Shown one piece after another: positions 10,449 to 20,166 of a DNA stretch of 64,000 nucleotides. The stretch is from Arion vulgaris (lineage: Eukaryota; Mollusca; Gastropoda; Stylommatophora; Arionidae). The position numbers and the translations under genes are program-made. The stretch spans positions 41,552,789 through 41,616,788 of the forward strand of contig CM036768.1 in NCBI GenBank assembly GCA_020796225.1, in the 5' to 3' direction. The first letter of the stretch is position 1; the number at the start of each line of letters is the position of its first letter. The notes beneath the pieces are model-generated. The model made no database searches and was not told where the DNA came from. It saw nothing but the letters and a program-made list of their open reading frames with translations.

Positions 10449-10915
10449 ACAAAATTCCAGATACCGAAGTCCTCACAATAGTAAAGATCCCAAGCGTCAA
10501 TATCCTGTTGCAGAAGGCCCACGTATGATGTGTGGTCACGTTGCTCGGATGATTGATAAACACATCCCCAAACAGTAGATGTATGGCGAATTTGACGGAA
10601 AGGGGGAAGGAAGCCTGGGGGCATACGTTCTGCTGGTGGACAAAAAACCGCTTCAAAGGCACTCCTAAAGTATCTCTGAAATGCTTTTAAATAGACACCA
10701 CGTGCTGTGAATCCCTTACGCAAGATCGCCAAATGTGACGCTGTAACTGCACAAGAGGAACTCGCATAGCTGATAATCATCGTGACGTTGAGGCACAGAG
10801 AAAATGAGCTGCGCGAAAAGACACAACACGCACGTCTAACCTTGATCATGTATGCCCCACCTGTGGTAGGGGATTGTGTATTAGGATTTGATTCTACAGT
10901 CATTTCCGCACACAC
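10449..10915 (+). pseudogene. LINE C-terminal region, right half (split by MULE)
   Basis: Continues the LINE at 8566-9214: IPDTEVL, MMCGHVARMIDKHIPKQ, then a frame-broken segment (KVSLKCF, SLTQDRQM) and a C2H2-type finger, CPTCGRGLCIRI then FYSHFRTH (about 10853-10915). A C-terminal CxxC...HxxxH finger after RWxGHVxRM is typical of this LINE group. Confidence 0.8.
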
Positions 10916-10959
10916 CAGAAAATGCAGCAGCACACGTCTGAGACAGTTGTCATTATCGC

Positions 10960-11253
10960 TTGCAATGGAGGGCTGTTAGGGAAGTAACTGTGAAGCCATT
11001 CCTCCCTGATCTCTCCATTTTTTAAACTAGTGTTGAATTCTTTAATAAGCTCATTTATGTCTTCGTCCGATATCCTACTTATGTCACTGTATTGGATACC
11101 ATCGGGGCCTGGTGCGGTATTGTGTGATCTATTACGCATTGCAGGTATTTCCCCACTTGTGAATTCAAGATCGTCATTCCACTCCATGACGACACATTCC
11201 TCCGATAACAACGAAATTATATTGAGTCTTGCTCCTCTATCATTTCGATTCAT
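10960..11253 (-). pseudogene. LINE fragment before the RT core
   Basis: Minus strand: LEFTSGEIPAMRNRSHNTAP, then GPDGIQYSDISRISDEDINE and EFNTSLKNGEIREEW. The AxGPDGIxYxxI pattern is the LINE motif just upstream of RT motif 1. No RT core follows in the same frame. Confidence 0.72.
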
Positions 11254-11304
11254 CTGTTGAAAAAAGCGATTTCTTTATATTCATGCATAATCTTTTTCTT
11301 TTTT

Positions 11305-11420
11305 TCTTTCTCTCACTAATATGTCTATCAGGTATTGTAGATCTTGTCCATTTGTAGGCATGAGAATTGTGTCATCAGCGTATCTTAGATTGTTCATTTT
11401 AAACTTATGCTTTGCAAAAC
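11305..11420 (-). pseudogene. LINE RT motif C fragment
   Basis: Minus strand encodes MNNLRYADDTILMPTNGQD followed by LQYLIDILVRE. YADDTIL is the catalytic RT box. About 115 bp only; family not determined. Confidence 0.72.
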
Positions 11421-11424
11421 CCGT

Positions 11425-11929
11425 ACAAAATGTGTAATTTTGCATTGAAAATTAATTTTTAAAACAAATATTCGAAAACAAAATGTATTTTTAGCTATAA
11501 AACTATATATGAAATATTCACCTCAAATTCTGAGTATCTAGATTTAGTATTAGTTGAAAATCAAAGATATCCGACACAAACCAAATGGCAAAATACTATT
11601 TTGACAAAATTCTATTTTAAACTTGGTATGGGAAAGAAAAAAGGTTGGGGTTGGGCCTTTCTTATTAATTTGTTAATGCTAATTCGCAAACAAAAACACA
11701 TAATTTTGTGTGTAATCGATAGTACGGATATAACTTTCTAGAACTAAACACTTTGAAACATCGATGCTGTTCACCAATACTAATATTTTCTACAAAGCTA
11801 AGCCCTGTGGCTGTGAGACAAAATATAATTGAATAAAAGTGGACAATCCGCTATCACATAATAATAAATAATTATGCTAGTTACATTACACAGACAATTT
11901 ACTGGTCATGCACGTCGTTTTATAGACAA
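11425..11929. other. AT-rich DNA, no feature recognised
   Basis: No open frame, tandem repeat or recognisable element between the LINE fragment and the Helitron 3' end. Confidence 0.5.
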
Positions 11930-11940
11930 CTAGCTAAATA

Positions 11941-11959
11941 ACCCGGCTTCGCACGGGTG
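11941..11959 (-). other. Helitron 1 3' hairpin
   Basis: CCCGTGCGAAGCCGGG (minus strand) can fold into a short GC-rich stem; the same hairpin precedes the 3' end of Helitron 2 (63655-63672). Confidence 0.85.
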
Positions 11960-12048
11960 AAAGTTGTTAATAATCCTTGATGAGGAGTTGGTGACGCCGT
12001 TCCAAGAAATATCATTTTCTACTAAATATTGTACGTTATATTTATTTA

Positions 12049-13130
12049 TCAGTTAGGGCCAGATAGTAAACAACATTCCTTGTTTTCCCGTGAAAACACC
12101 ATGTCTTGAAGTTGTTCTATTGAGTGCACAATATTGCAGAAGACTTCTTGTAACTTGATTGTGTCAGTGTTTGGTTCTTTGCAAAGCCGCCCATCTCCTA
12201 AAGCAAGCAATTGATCAGCAAAGTGTCCAGCATTGACATCCTGCTGTAAATGGACCCTCATGTTGGTAGTTAATTTTAAATTTTGAACATGTCTCCAAAG
12301 ATGGGATGATTTCAGACGCGCCTTGAGCTCATCAACCATTGTTCCTCTAGGAATAATAGGAAGTGTTTGCCTGAAATCACCAGTAAGAACCACTACTGCT
12401 CCACCCATAAGTTGTCGATTGTTTCTAATATCTTGATGAGACCTGTTGAGTGCTTCTAGTCCTTGCTTGTGAATCATAGTACATTCATCCCAAACAATCA
12501 GTTTGCATTGTTGTAAAACTGCCGCTTTGCCTGTTCCTTTACTGATATTGCAAATTGGCACTTCGGTACGTGCTAAATCGAGTGGCAATTTAAGAGTAGA
12601 GTGGGCAGTTAGTCCTCCTTGAAGCAAAGTTGCTGCTATTCCAGAAGAAGTCATTGCAATTGCAATATGCGATTGAAAGCGAATTTTGAAAGGAGTAAAT
12701 TCATCACAAACGTCTTTCTTGTCCCTCAAATTTTGTGGATTTGATGGATTGCATGAGGTAATAAGAATGATGAAAAGTGATCTGATCTTTTGTGGTGATT
12801 CTGATGCAACTGTTTCTGTCATCGTAGCATGCCATTGGTTGTCGTCCTCCAGTAAATCAAGCTTTTGGCATGCTTCACGGAATGTTGCAGAAACTTGACC
12901 CTCAACCGTCTTTAATTCAGTAAATGATATTGTACCTCTAACGGTATGAAGTAGGATGCGGAGGTAGAAACATTCGAAATTGTTTGGATGAACAGTATAA
13001 ACCCGTCCCAAAACATCGCTAGATTTAACTCCATCAAACCCAACAACTGTGACTCCCTGCTTTCTTCTATTAAAATCTTTCCTTGACCTATCCCGTGTGT
13101 AATATTTAGCAACTTCAAAGTAAAGTAAAG
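12049..13130 (-). pseudogene. Helitron helicase domain (Pif1-like), Walker A lost
   Basis: The C-terminal half of the Helitron protein is a superfamily 1B Pif1-like DNA helicase that would unwind DNA during rolling-circle transposition. Visible motifs: SSGIAATLLQGGLTAHSTLK, KLIVWDECTMIHK (Walker B, DE), GAVVVLTGDFRQTLPIIPRG (motif III with sensor Gln) and LTTNMRV. Helitron 2 carries the phosphate-binding PGGTGKTFM at 62892-62918. Here that segment is replaced by a deletion junction (NLRDKKDVCDE, 12690-12730), so ATP binding should fail. The C-terminal part of the helicase is also cut short at 12049, shortly before the 3' hairpin. Confidence 0.85.
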
Positions 13131-13144
13131 TCTTTGCAAAGTCG

Positions 13145-14237
13145 TCATTTTGACAAAGCCCCAAAAAAGGCAGTTAAAGTTGTTCTTGGAAGTTGTTGAA
13201 CTCTGCGTTGAAAATTTTCTGTATTGAAGTAAACTCTCTGTCCGTTTTCAAGGTGGACGCTCAGTTGCATTACGGAGGGATATTTCTCATGAACTGGGAA
13301 ATCTAATATATGCCAAACTGCTTCATTGCTGCTGATGTAGTGGCCAGCACGATAACCTTCTATTTCATCAATCAATTCTCCATCTTTTTGAATCCCAAAC
13401 ACAGCTTGATCAGAACCTTTGTGTATGTATTTTAACACATATTTGATCGATTTTACTGAATTGCAGTGTGACAACATTCGACAATACGGAACAATCCATC
13501 TATTGTCGATGTTAAATTCAACTGAACTATTTGCTCTCTTAAGTATCTTAGTTGCTTCGAATCCTCCATCAGCTAACTTTCTTCTTCGATATAGTGGATA
13601 GCCATCTTCTCCAGTTTGATTTTCGAGCAACAGACTCTTCGGATATCGTTTGGTACATTTGCCGTCCTTCATACATGGGGAATATTCGGATTGATGTATC
13701 CACATGGTCCATGCACCATTTGCTCTATAACGGTTGTATGTAGTTGTGGATCTAAGTTCGGGTCAGGAATCTCCGACCTAATAATGTGATCAATATTATT
13801 TGGGTCAATCTTATTTAATAACCAAAATAATAAAGGGTTATGTGGCAAACCCCATTTCTGCCACTCTGTTGAAGACACCCAACATCTCCAGGACTAAAGA
13901 TCTCTCCCTTCTTTATAAGTTGCATGAATTTAATTAACTTTTGACGAAACACAAGTGCAATTAGATCATGTCTATCCAAATGTGACTGTCCGGGTAGTAA
14001 TTCATCTTGTATTTCTTTCCATTTTGGGTTACATGTAAACGTTATGAAGAGATCAGGTTTTTCATAATTGCGAATATAAGTAATCAAATCTTGGGTATAT
14101 TCATGAATATACCGCGGACCTCCGGTAAACTTTGATGGCAAAATAACCAACCTGCCATATTTGTTTGCCTGGCCATCTATCGCAATAGCATCCCTCAAAT
14201 GAACATATTCTTCTGAACGTAGTTTTGTTTGGTTCAA
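13145..14237 (-). pseudogene. Helitron Rep (HUH) domain, damaged active site
   Basis: Minus strand: EEYVHLRDAIAI, PSKFTGGPRYIHEYTQDLIT, KPDLFITFTCNPKWKEIQDE (13815-14237). A frame change follows, then EWQKWGLPHNPLLFWLLNKI, HTTVIEQMVHGPCGYINPN, CMKDGKCTKRYPK, and the KYIHKGSD region (13145-13705). In Helitron Rep the sequence after GLPH should supply the second His of the HxH metal site; here it is PHNP with a frameshift at the same place. The Rep nickase is therefore unlikely to work. GLPH, FTCNPKW and the KYxxKG site near the Tyr motif identify the family. Confidence 0.85.
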
Positions 14238-14439
14238 TCAAATATAGAGCAATCGTTCACATTCAATTTTTGCGAACATATCTACCAAAAATTGATGGAA
14301 TTGTTGGCGACAACTTAACAGGTGATTTGGAGTATCTCTGATCATGATTCGAAATGAGTAGAAATTCTTTGAAGAAACACACTTGTTTGAAATCAGTTTA
14401 GTGACTGGATCCCTTTGATTGATGCAAATGTAGTAGCCG

Positions 14440-15129
14440 TCTTCACCCCGAGGAAATAAAATTGGATACTGAAGGGCATCGTAAGATCTGTGTTTCTGAA
14501 ATTCGTTGCAGCTTGTTGTCTCGTTTTTGTAAAATTAAGTCTCGCTTTCCAAAATCATTTCCTGCTATGATAATGGCAACTTCGTTTACTACAGGTGCAT
14601 TATAAGTCCGCTCATGTTGACCGGTCGGATCTATGTCAGCGCGGATTGCAATTTTCCTGTCGTCAGTGGGCAATTGATCTAATACAGTCTTGAAACTTCT
14701 GACATAACTGTGTCAAGTGTGTAGCATACGTTGAATAGCTAACACTGTATTGTGATTAGTTCCTGGATTACAATTGATGCGCTGATTTGCCTCAGCTTCT
14801 TCATTACTCATGAAATAAATTTGAAGAAATTTTAAGTCTTCATTTGGTTGTAGCAAGAGTGAACCAAATTGATGATATACTTGACCTTGAATTTTAAAAG
14901 TTGGCATAAATCCTTGATGAGAAATTGGAGAAGTTGTGCCAAAAGATGTCATCTGAAAGCATGAATTGTATTTTCTGATATTTTTTAAGAAGTTAGAGTC
15001 AGCTATGTCGTCCATAAAAGATTTTAATGGTTCAGGTGGTTCTTTTAATGCAGGCAACTGAACTTTTCCTCCAGAGCAACACATTCCAGGTGTTTCACCA
15101 ATCCATTTTTTGCCTTGCAGTGAGGACAA
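14440..15129 (-). pseudogene. Helitron protein N-terminal region
   Basis: Minus strand 14713-15129: GMCCSGGKVQLPALKEPPEP, CFQMTSFGTTSPISHQGFMP, then FKIQGQVYHQFGSLL, the Helitron_like_N pattern, preceded by a Cys-rich entry. A second piece (14443-14673) reads DPTGQHERTYNAPVVNEVAI, also typical. The two are joined by a frame break. Position and order agree with the Rep domain downstream. Confidence 0.82.
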
Positions 15130-15172
15130 CCTCTGTCAATCCCCCAATAGCAATTATTGGGTATTTTTCGTA

Positions 15173-15499
15173 TTAACGATTATTATTGTAGTTGAATGCT
15201 TCATTCTTCAACAAAGACCATTTGGCAACTCGTGCTATTGCTCGTCGTCTGGCGTCTTGTTCGAGTCGGACAGCTGTTTGTTGACATGTTTCATTTGATC
15301 GGTTATCAGCCATGTGTGTCCTATTAGCTTCACGTTGAATTAAGACATCATCCTCGTCTTCTTGAACTCTAGCATTGGCCATTCTCGACCTATTAGCTTC
15401 CTTCCGATTTTCTGATATCATTACATTTTCTGCAGACCTACTTGCCGCTCTTCGTTTACAGTCGATTCTGGACTGACTGAAGAGGTTTTTTTTCTTAGG
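15173..15499 (-). pseudogene. Helitron protein N-terminus, repeat-rich
   Basis: Minus strand: REANRTHMADNRSNETCQQT, ARRRAIARV, upstream MISENRKEANRSRMANARVQ. Short REANRxxMA repeats at the N-terminus are common in Helitron proteins. The start codon lies at about 15690, beyond a LINE tail inserted within the first codons. Confidence 0.75.
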
Positions 15500-15675
15500 T
15501 TAGTTAGTTAGTTAGTTTGTTCCTTTCGAGCCAAAGGCGGCACATAGGGCAGAGGTTTTAGATCTCCATGTGATACGGTTCTTTGCTAGCAGTTGGAGAT
15601 CTTGTATGGTTTACATCCCAATAGTTTACTTTCTTGTTGGATGGTTCTTCGAAGAGTGGTCTTTGGTCTTCCACA
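15500..15675 (-). mobile_element. LINE 3' end inserted in the Helitron start codon region
   Basis: A 176-bp insertion that Helitron 2 lacks at the same place. It is flanked by the 9-bp direct repeat TTTCTTAGG (15491-15499 and 15676-15684). The minus strand encodes a LINE tail, CGRPKTTLRRTIQQESK then RITWRSKTSALCAAF, and ends in (AACT)n. Strong 5' truncation plus a tetranucleotide tail point to target-primed insertion. Confidence 0.85.
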
Positions 15676-16492
15676 TTTCTTAGGTGGCATTGCATATAAT
15701 GAATATTTTAACAATAAAAATGACCTGTGGAATTTTGACAAACACGCAAACCTAATATTTATCTATTTTCAAAATTGAGATTTGTTTGAGCTTTGACATT
15801 GACATTTTCTGTTGTTGAATAATATGTTGAGTGCAGGAAATGATAATGCGGATCTTAGCGCATTGTGTATATGAGCACATGAAATGATGACGCTATGTTT
15901 GGTAGCGGTCAACGTAGTAAATTTATGCAAATGTAGGGGTCACGTTGTGATAAATTGGTTTTCATTTATTTCAAAAAACGAATATTGATTCGATTTCGAA
16001 ATTCTTTCCACTGTTAATATAATTTTTAGTCGCATGCATGTTTTTACCTACAGTGGTGAATTGTTGATGCAAATTGAGGTCAGCTTGTTTGAACAATCAA
16101 ATGACGATTGTTATGCTATGAAAGAGGTCGAGGTTTCCATAGTTTCAAAACATACGTCATCGAATCTTGTGTATATATTAATGTGTACACGCTCAGTATA
16201 TATATATATGGAACTGCAGTAAAACTATTTGATTGGCAAAACACGTAATTACAAAGTACTGTAGTTTTACAAATTACAAAAACAATGACAAAATACAGCA
16301 ACGTTTCGACCAACAAGGCCTTTATCAAGCAAACGAACAAACAGGAGTGACACATTAAAATGAAACACAAATGGACGACCAAATACAAACGTATCTAAGG
16401 AAAATCTGGAATAAAAACGAATAACGAAATAAATGTAACACAAAAACACACATAAAAACTAGAAATAGAAAGGAAAAGAAACAATGAAACAT

Positions 16493-17143
16493 CTAGTAAA
16501 TATATAACTTGAATACATGCAACATATACCCATATAGATTACAAAGCAGGGAAGAGAAAGTACTAAGAAGCATAAGAATGGAATATAACATGAATACATG
16601 CAACATATACCCATATAGATTACAAAGCATGGGAAGAGAAAGTACTAAGAAGCATAAGAATGTAATACGTTGAGCCCGTGGTCGCAAGGTACCATACAAA
16701 GAAATCAACCGATTCTCCAGAGCAAATCGACTGCGATCATCCGAGGAACATGATCGGATGGCAGTGACCTGGACATCGTGAGCACCTAAATGGCCAGTGT
16801 CATTGAAATGGGTGGCTACAGGGGTCACAGAGCATTGGCGTATGTCGCGTAAGTGTTGGGCGAATCGGTCACTGAGCCTCTTGCCTGTCTCGCCGATATA
16901 AGCCTTGTTACACCGCTTACAGATAATATCATAGATAAGATTACGGGACTCGCATGTGAACCCATCGTCAATAAGAAACGTGCCTAAAGGAAAAGATACA
17001 GTACGCGTCTGTATCACATAAGCACACGTGTTGCAACGCCGACGACCACACTGGACAGTGCCAAAATGAGTCAGGATATTGGACTTAAGGCGACTGTGTA
17101 CCAACATATATTTAAGACTTCTGTCCCGTCTGTAAGACACCAA
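16493..17143 (-). pseudogene. Penelope-like GIY-YIG endonuclease domain
   Basis: Minus strand: LLVHSRLKSNILTHFGTVQC analog (SRLKSN), CGRRRCNTCAYV (Cys-rich linker of Penelope-like elements), FTCESRNLIYDIICKRCNKA, AYIGETGKRLSDRFAQHLRD, VATHFNDTGHLGAHDVQV, DRSRFALENRLISLYGT. The GIY-YIG core appears as IYDI/AYIG, with the catalytic Arg in GKRLSDR and the Glu/Asn of the ENRLI helix. This domain nicks target DNA for priming. It is the longest single-frame piece of this copy. The C-terminal 60 residues beyond LRPRAQRITF are read-through of the 3' UTR, where a ~65-bp segment is duplicated (16501-16565 and 16590-16655). Confidence 0.85.
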
Positions 17144-17535
17144 AGGATAGTTGGGAAGACAGAACGGGTCTCAGGATCTGATCTAAGGAGAGACAGATGA
17201 CGGAATAAAACATTTTTCACCAGGGAACTATGGGGGTGGTAAGTTAAGATAAGTTTTACTCTGTCAGAGTTAGTAGTCCTATGCTGACTGGTAAGGGCCT
17301 GCTGGCGAGTGATTTTCTGAACTCGATGCATAGTCGAGACAAGCACCCTCTCCGGGTATAGGCGCCTACGAAAGAAATCAAGCATCTCGCGAGCTCTCTC
17401 AAGAAAATCATCGTCCTCACTACAAAGGCGACGAAGGCGTAAGAGCTGCGAGAATGGCAAAGAGTCACGACAAGCCCGGGGATGGGAAGAAGTATAGAGG
17501 AGAAAACTATGTGCATCAGTAGGCTTGTAATATAC

Positions 17536-17617
17536 TGATGTATAGATAGTGGATAGGCGTAAGGTGATAGTAATGTCAAGAAAGCTCACCTTACACCTAT
17601 CCACTATCTATACATCA
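17536..17617. repeat. 32-bp inverted repeat at the 5' end of the Penelope-like element
   Basis: Arms 17536-17567 and 17586-17617 are complementary at 31 of 32 positions, with an 18-nt loop. The outer arm duplicates element sequence in inverted orientation right up to the target-site duplication. Confidence 0.92.
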
Positions 17618-17844
17618 GTGTACACGCTAAAACTTACGACAAATTGTAATCAAAAAATGGATAGGATAGCACAATTTGGTTTTAAATTATTTAAAAAACT
17701 AATATTGATCCGATTTCGAAAATCTTTCCACTGTTAACCTTATTTTGTTCTCGTGCGTGTTTCTGCCAACTTTGGTGATTTGTGGATGTAAACTAACGGC
17801 CTGTATAGTGAGACACACACAGATTTTGAAAAATATAGTATAGA

Positions 17845-18032
17845 TACTGAAATAAGGAGAATTATTCAAATTTATTGACATTGTAGACATAATTGAATGA
17901 CAGCAATGCACTTATCATTTGTAGGTTGGGCTTTACAACTCTCACCCTACACAACACAACATTTCAACATTTGGAGATAGTTTCCCTTCTTAGACATTAC
18001 TGTACATTAATATTTGAAGACTGGTTAGCGAA
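17845..18032. other. Spacer, no feature recognised
   Basis: Between the 5' end of Helitron 1 and a truncated Penelope-like element. No open frame. Confidence 0.5.
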
Positions 18033-18505
18033 ACATGTAAGAACAAAGTGCTTTAGTTTTACAAATACAGGAAAAATGACAATACACAGCAACGTTTCGA
18101 CCTAAGGCCCTTTATTAAGCAAACGATACAACAGGAGTGACGAATTTCAAGGAGCACTACATGTGGACGACTAAATACGGAGACATTCAAACGTATGTAA
18201 CGAAAATATGGGAATAAAAACGAAAAGCGAACTGAGTGCAATACAACAAATACCCACAAAAACGAGAAGTGGAAAAGAAAAGACACAATAACAAATCAAG
18301 TGAATATATAACATATATATGTAGAATATACAGGTATAGATTACAAGGCATAAGAAGAGAAAGTACTAAGAAGCATAGGAATGTAATGTGTTGAGTCCAT
18401 GAGGTCGCAAGGTACCATACAATGAAATAAAACGGTTCTCCAGAGCAAATTGACTACGATCATCAGAGGAGCATGATCAGATGGCTGTGACCTTGACACC
18501 GCGAA
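18033..18505 (-). mobile_element. Penelope-like element 3' fragment
   Basis: Same 3' tail as at 16250-16350 (CAGCAACGTTTCGACC, then GGCCCTTTATTAAGC), followed toward higher coordinates by the end of the GIY-YIG region (the complement of GATCATGCTCCTCTGATGAT). Strongly 5' truncated at about 18505. Confidence 0.83.
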
Positions 18506-18845
18506 TCAAAATCATCAGTTTCCAAAGTCGACAGATTTGACATCTCTGATTCACTTTCTGAATTGAAATCCTCTTCTTTTTATTTACTGTTAGAATCGTC
18601 TTGTGCACTGCAGGTTTTGAACAGAATATTCTTTTGAATCTTGGTTAGGCCTACACGATTTTGTTTTTTAGATTTAAATTTCTCTAGTTTGGAAAGCAGT
18701 TCTGCTTCAGACATTTCTTTTACAGGGTATCAGTTAAGATAGTTGTCTTGGCCCTCTTTCTACGCAGACTTAGTGCGGATGGTTTTGAAACTTCTTGATG
18801 ATGTGGACAAATTTGTGCTGGTGTTACTATAGATAATACGAATAG
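18506..18845 (-). pseudogene. pogo/Tigger-like transposase C-terminal tail
   Basis: Minus strand: TPAQICPHHQEVSKPS, RRKRAKTTILTDT, then VKEMSEAELLSKLEKFKSK and KKQNRVGLTKIQKNILF, followed by an acidic Ser/Glu/Asp-rich tail with one stop. RKxxKTxILTDTPxKxxLE followed by a basic and then an acidic tail is the end of jerky/Tigger (DDE_1) transposases. The catalytic domain is absent, so the identification rests on this tail only. Confidence 0.55.
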
Positions 18846-18859
18846 AAAACACCATAGTA

Positions 18860-19480
18860 AAGCAAGTTTCCTAATTCAAATATTTAGGCAGCATTTTCAC
18901 AGAGTACGGAAAACTAGATATGGAAATATACACAAGGTATCAAAAGCAAATGCAGTGACCTACCAGCTGGCATCATTACTACAACACCCAAAGATCAAGA
19001 TGGAAGTGAAAAGACAGATAATAAAAAGTATTTTCCTACCAACACTTTGTTACCAGTGCCAAACTTGGTCTCTTACAGCAACACATCCCAGAAAGCTCAC
19101 CACGTGTGAAATGAAATGCTTGAGGAAGGCAGTGGAAGTTACCAGGAAAGACGGACTATGAAATGAGGACATCAGAACTAGAGTGGGCATACATTCATGC
19201 ACCGAATACATTGAAAGACAATAAATGCAGTGGTTTGGACATTTAATGAGAATGAAATACAACCGACCACCAATAACAGCATACAATAAAAGAGATCCGA
19301 CACTAGAGCTAAGGAAGACCAAGAAAAAGATGGATAGACAATATCAAGACCACACTAGATAAACACGGATACAACGCAACAAGGGGACTCATCTAACCCT
19401 AGAACGCAAATTAAAGCTCCCATCCCTACGCTTAACGGCAAGAGTGGACAGTCAACTATATCTTCCACTTGAGATTAGAC
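18860..19480 (+). pseudogene. LINE C-terminal fragment
   Basis: Plus strand: ANAVTYQLASLLQHPKIKME, QIIKSIFLPTLCYQCQTWSL, RKLTTCEMKCLRKAVEVTRK, then RGRPRKRWIDNIKTTLDKHG in a shifted frame. This is the region after RT motif C in an APE-type LINE (SIFLPTLLYGSExWxL, EMKxLRKxxGxTRxD). It ends at the target site of the rDNA chimera (19484). Confidence 0.78.
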
Positions 19481-19499
19481 AATAGATAGTTACTATATA

Positions 19500-20032
19500 T
19501 CTGGGTTGTGCGTCTGCAAACTGTGCCTTCCCGTTTTGAAAATAACCGGACGGGCGAGCCAGTCAGCGAACGCGGTTCCCCAGTGTCGATAACCAATTGC
19601 GTGCATAGTCTCTAACGGCTGCGCGTGCCTCCTCGCTTTTCACGCGAACGAGGCTCCCAGCGAATAAGGGACAAGGTAGCGTCTGCTATTAAGACTCGCT
19701 CGCTCGCGCGCGCGGTCTTATTGGTGGTGTGTGTGTCCGTATATCGGAGTTTCTCGGTCGCGATGTGATGCAGTCAGTCTAAAATTTTAAACGCTCGACG
19801 GTGGTCTCGTTAAAGGCCCGGCTCTCGCAACGAGCTTGTGGGTCCGCAGGTAGTAACATGGTGTCGTTCTTTGCTTGGCGAGGCGCAAGTCTTGCCGGCA
19901 AAACTGTGGGAAGCGAGCGCTCGGTCGTTTCGCTTCAATTTCGCATTTTCGCCGGGGGCGTCGGGATCCGCTCTGCACAGAGCGCTGTCTCCCTACCCCG
20001 AGCATTGTCGGTCCAGTCTCGTCCATGACAGC
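19500..20032 (+). other. rDNA 5' external transcribed spacer copy
   Basis: GC-rich stretch ending exactly at an 18S 5' end, with CG-rich runs (TCGCTCGCTCGCGCGCGCGG near 19690) unlike the AT-rich neighbourhood. Assigned as 5'ETS from position only; ETS sequence is not conserved enough to recognise directly. ORFs here (19787-20158) are incidental. Confidence 0.7.
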
Positions 20033-20166
20033 TATCTGATTGATCCTGCCAGTAGTCATATGCTTGTCTCAAAGATTAAGACATGCATGTCTAAGTTCAC
20101 ACTGTCTCACGGTGAAACCGCGAATGGCTCATTAAATCAGTCGAGGTTCAATAGATGACACGATCC
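20033..20166 (+). rRNA. 18S rRNA 5' fragment (pseudogene)
   Basis: Starts TATCTGATTGATCCTGCCAG and includes AGTCATATGCTTGTCTCAAA, GGTGAAACCGCGAATGGCTC and TTAAATCAGTCGAGG, ending at GATGACACGATCC. It differs from the usual 18S at several conserved bases (AAGATTAAGACATG rather than AAGATTAAGCCATG; GAGGTTCAATAG rather than GAGGTTCCTTAG). Only the first 134 nt are present, so it is not functional. The TTCACACTGTCTCACGGTG signature looks lophotrochozoan from memory. Confidence 0.93.

Larger units (their letters stand above)
16194..17617 (-). mobile_element. Penelope-like element inserted in Helitron 1
   Basis: Flanked by the 11-bp direct repeat GTGTACACGCT (16183-16193 and 17618-17628); Helitron 2 is continuous at this point. 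The minus strand carries the end of the RT domain (VSFLDITITLRLSTIYTS, VYYKPTDAHSFLLY, 17071-17604) and a C-terminal GIY-YIG endonuclease (16493-17143). The 3' end (16194-16350) holds the CGAAACGTTGCTG and CTTGATAAAGGCC motifs of Penelope-like tails. The palm and fingers are missing. The 5' end is a 32-bp fold-back. Confidence 0.87.
11930..17844 (-). mobile_element. Helitron 1, autonomous-type remnant with nested insertions
   Basis: On the minus strand the element starts TCTATACTATATTTTTC at 17844, preceded by A, and ends CTAG at 11930, followed by T. This matches Helitron rules (TC...CTRR, insertion between A and T, no target duplication). A GC-rich hairpin, CCCGTGCGAAGCCGGG, lies about 10 bp inside the 3' end. 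Coding sequence for a Rep/helicase protein is at 12049-15692. Two nested insertions are present: a Penelope-like element (16194-17617, 11-bp duplication GTGTACACGCT) and a LINE tail (15500-15675, duplication CCTAAGAAA). The 5' leader matches that of Helitron 2 at 60628. Confidence 0.88.

Noticed and set aside
19787..20158. ORFs of 75-106 codons across 5'ETS and 18S
   Set aside because: Lie in rDNA-derived sequence; GC-rich DNA has few stops by chance.
20033..20166. A functional 18S rRNA gene
   Set aside because: Only 134 nt, with changes at near-invariant positions, and followed by a repeat. The enclosing target duplication shows it is a retro-inserted fragment.
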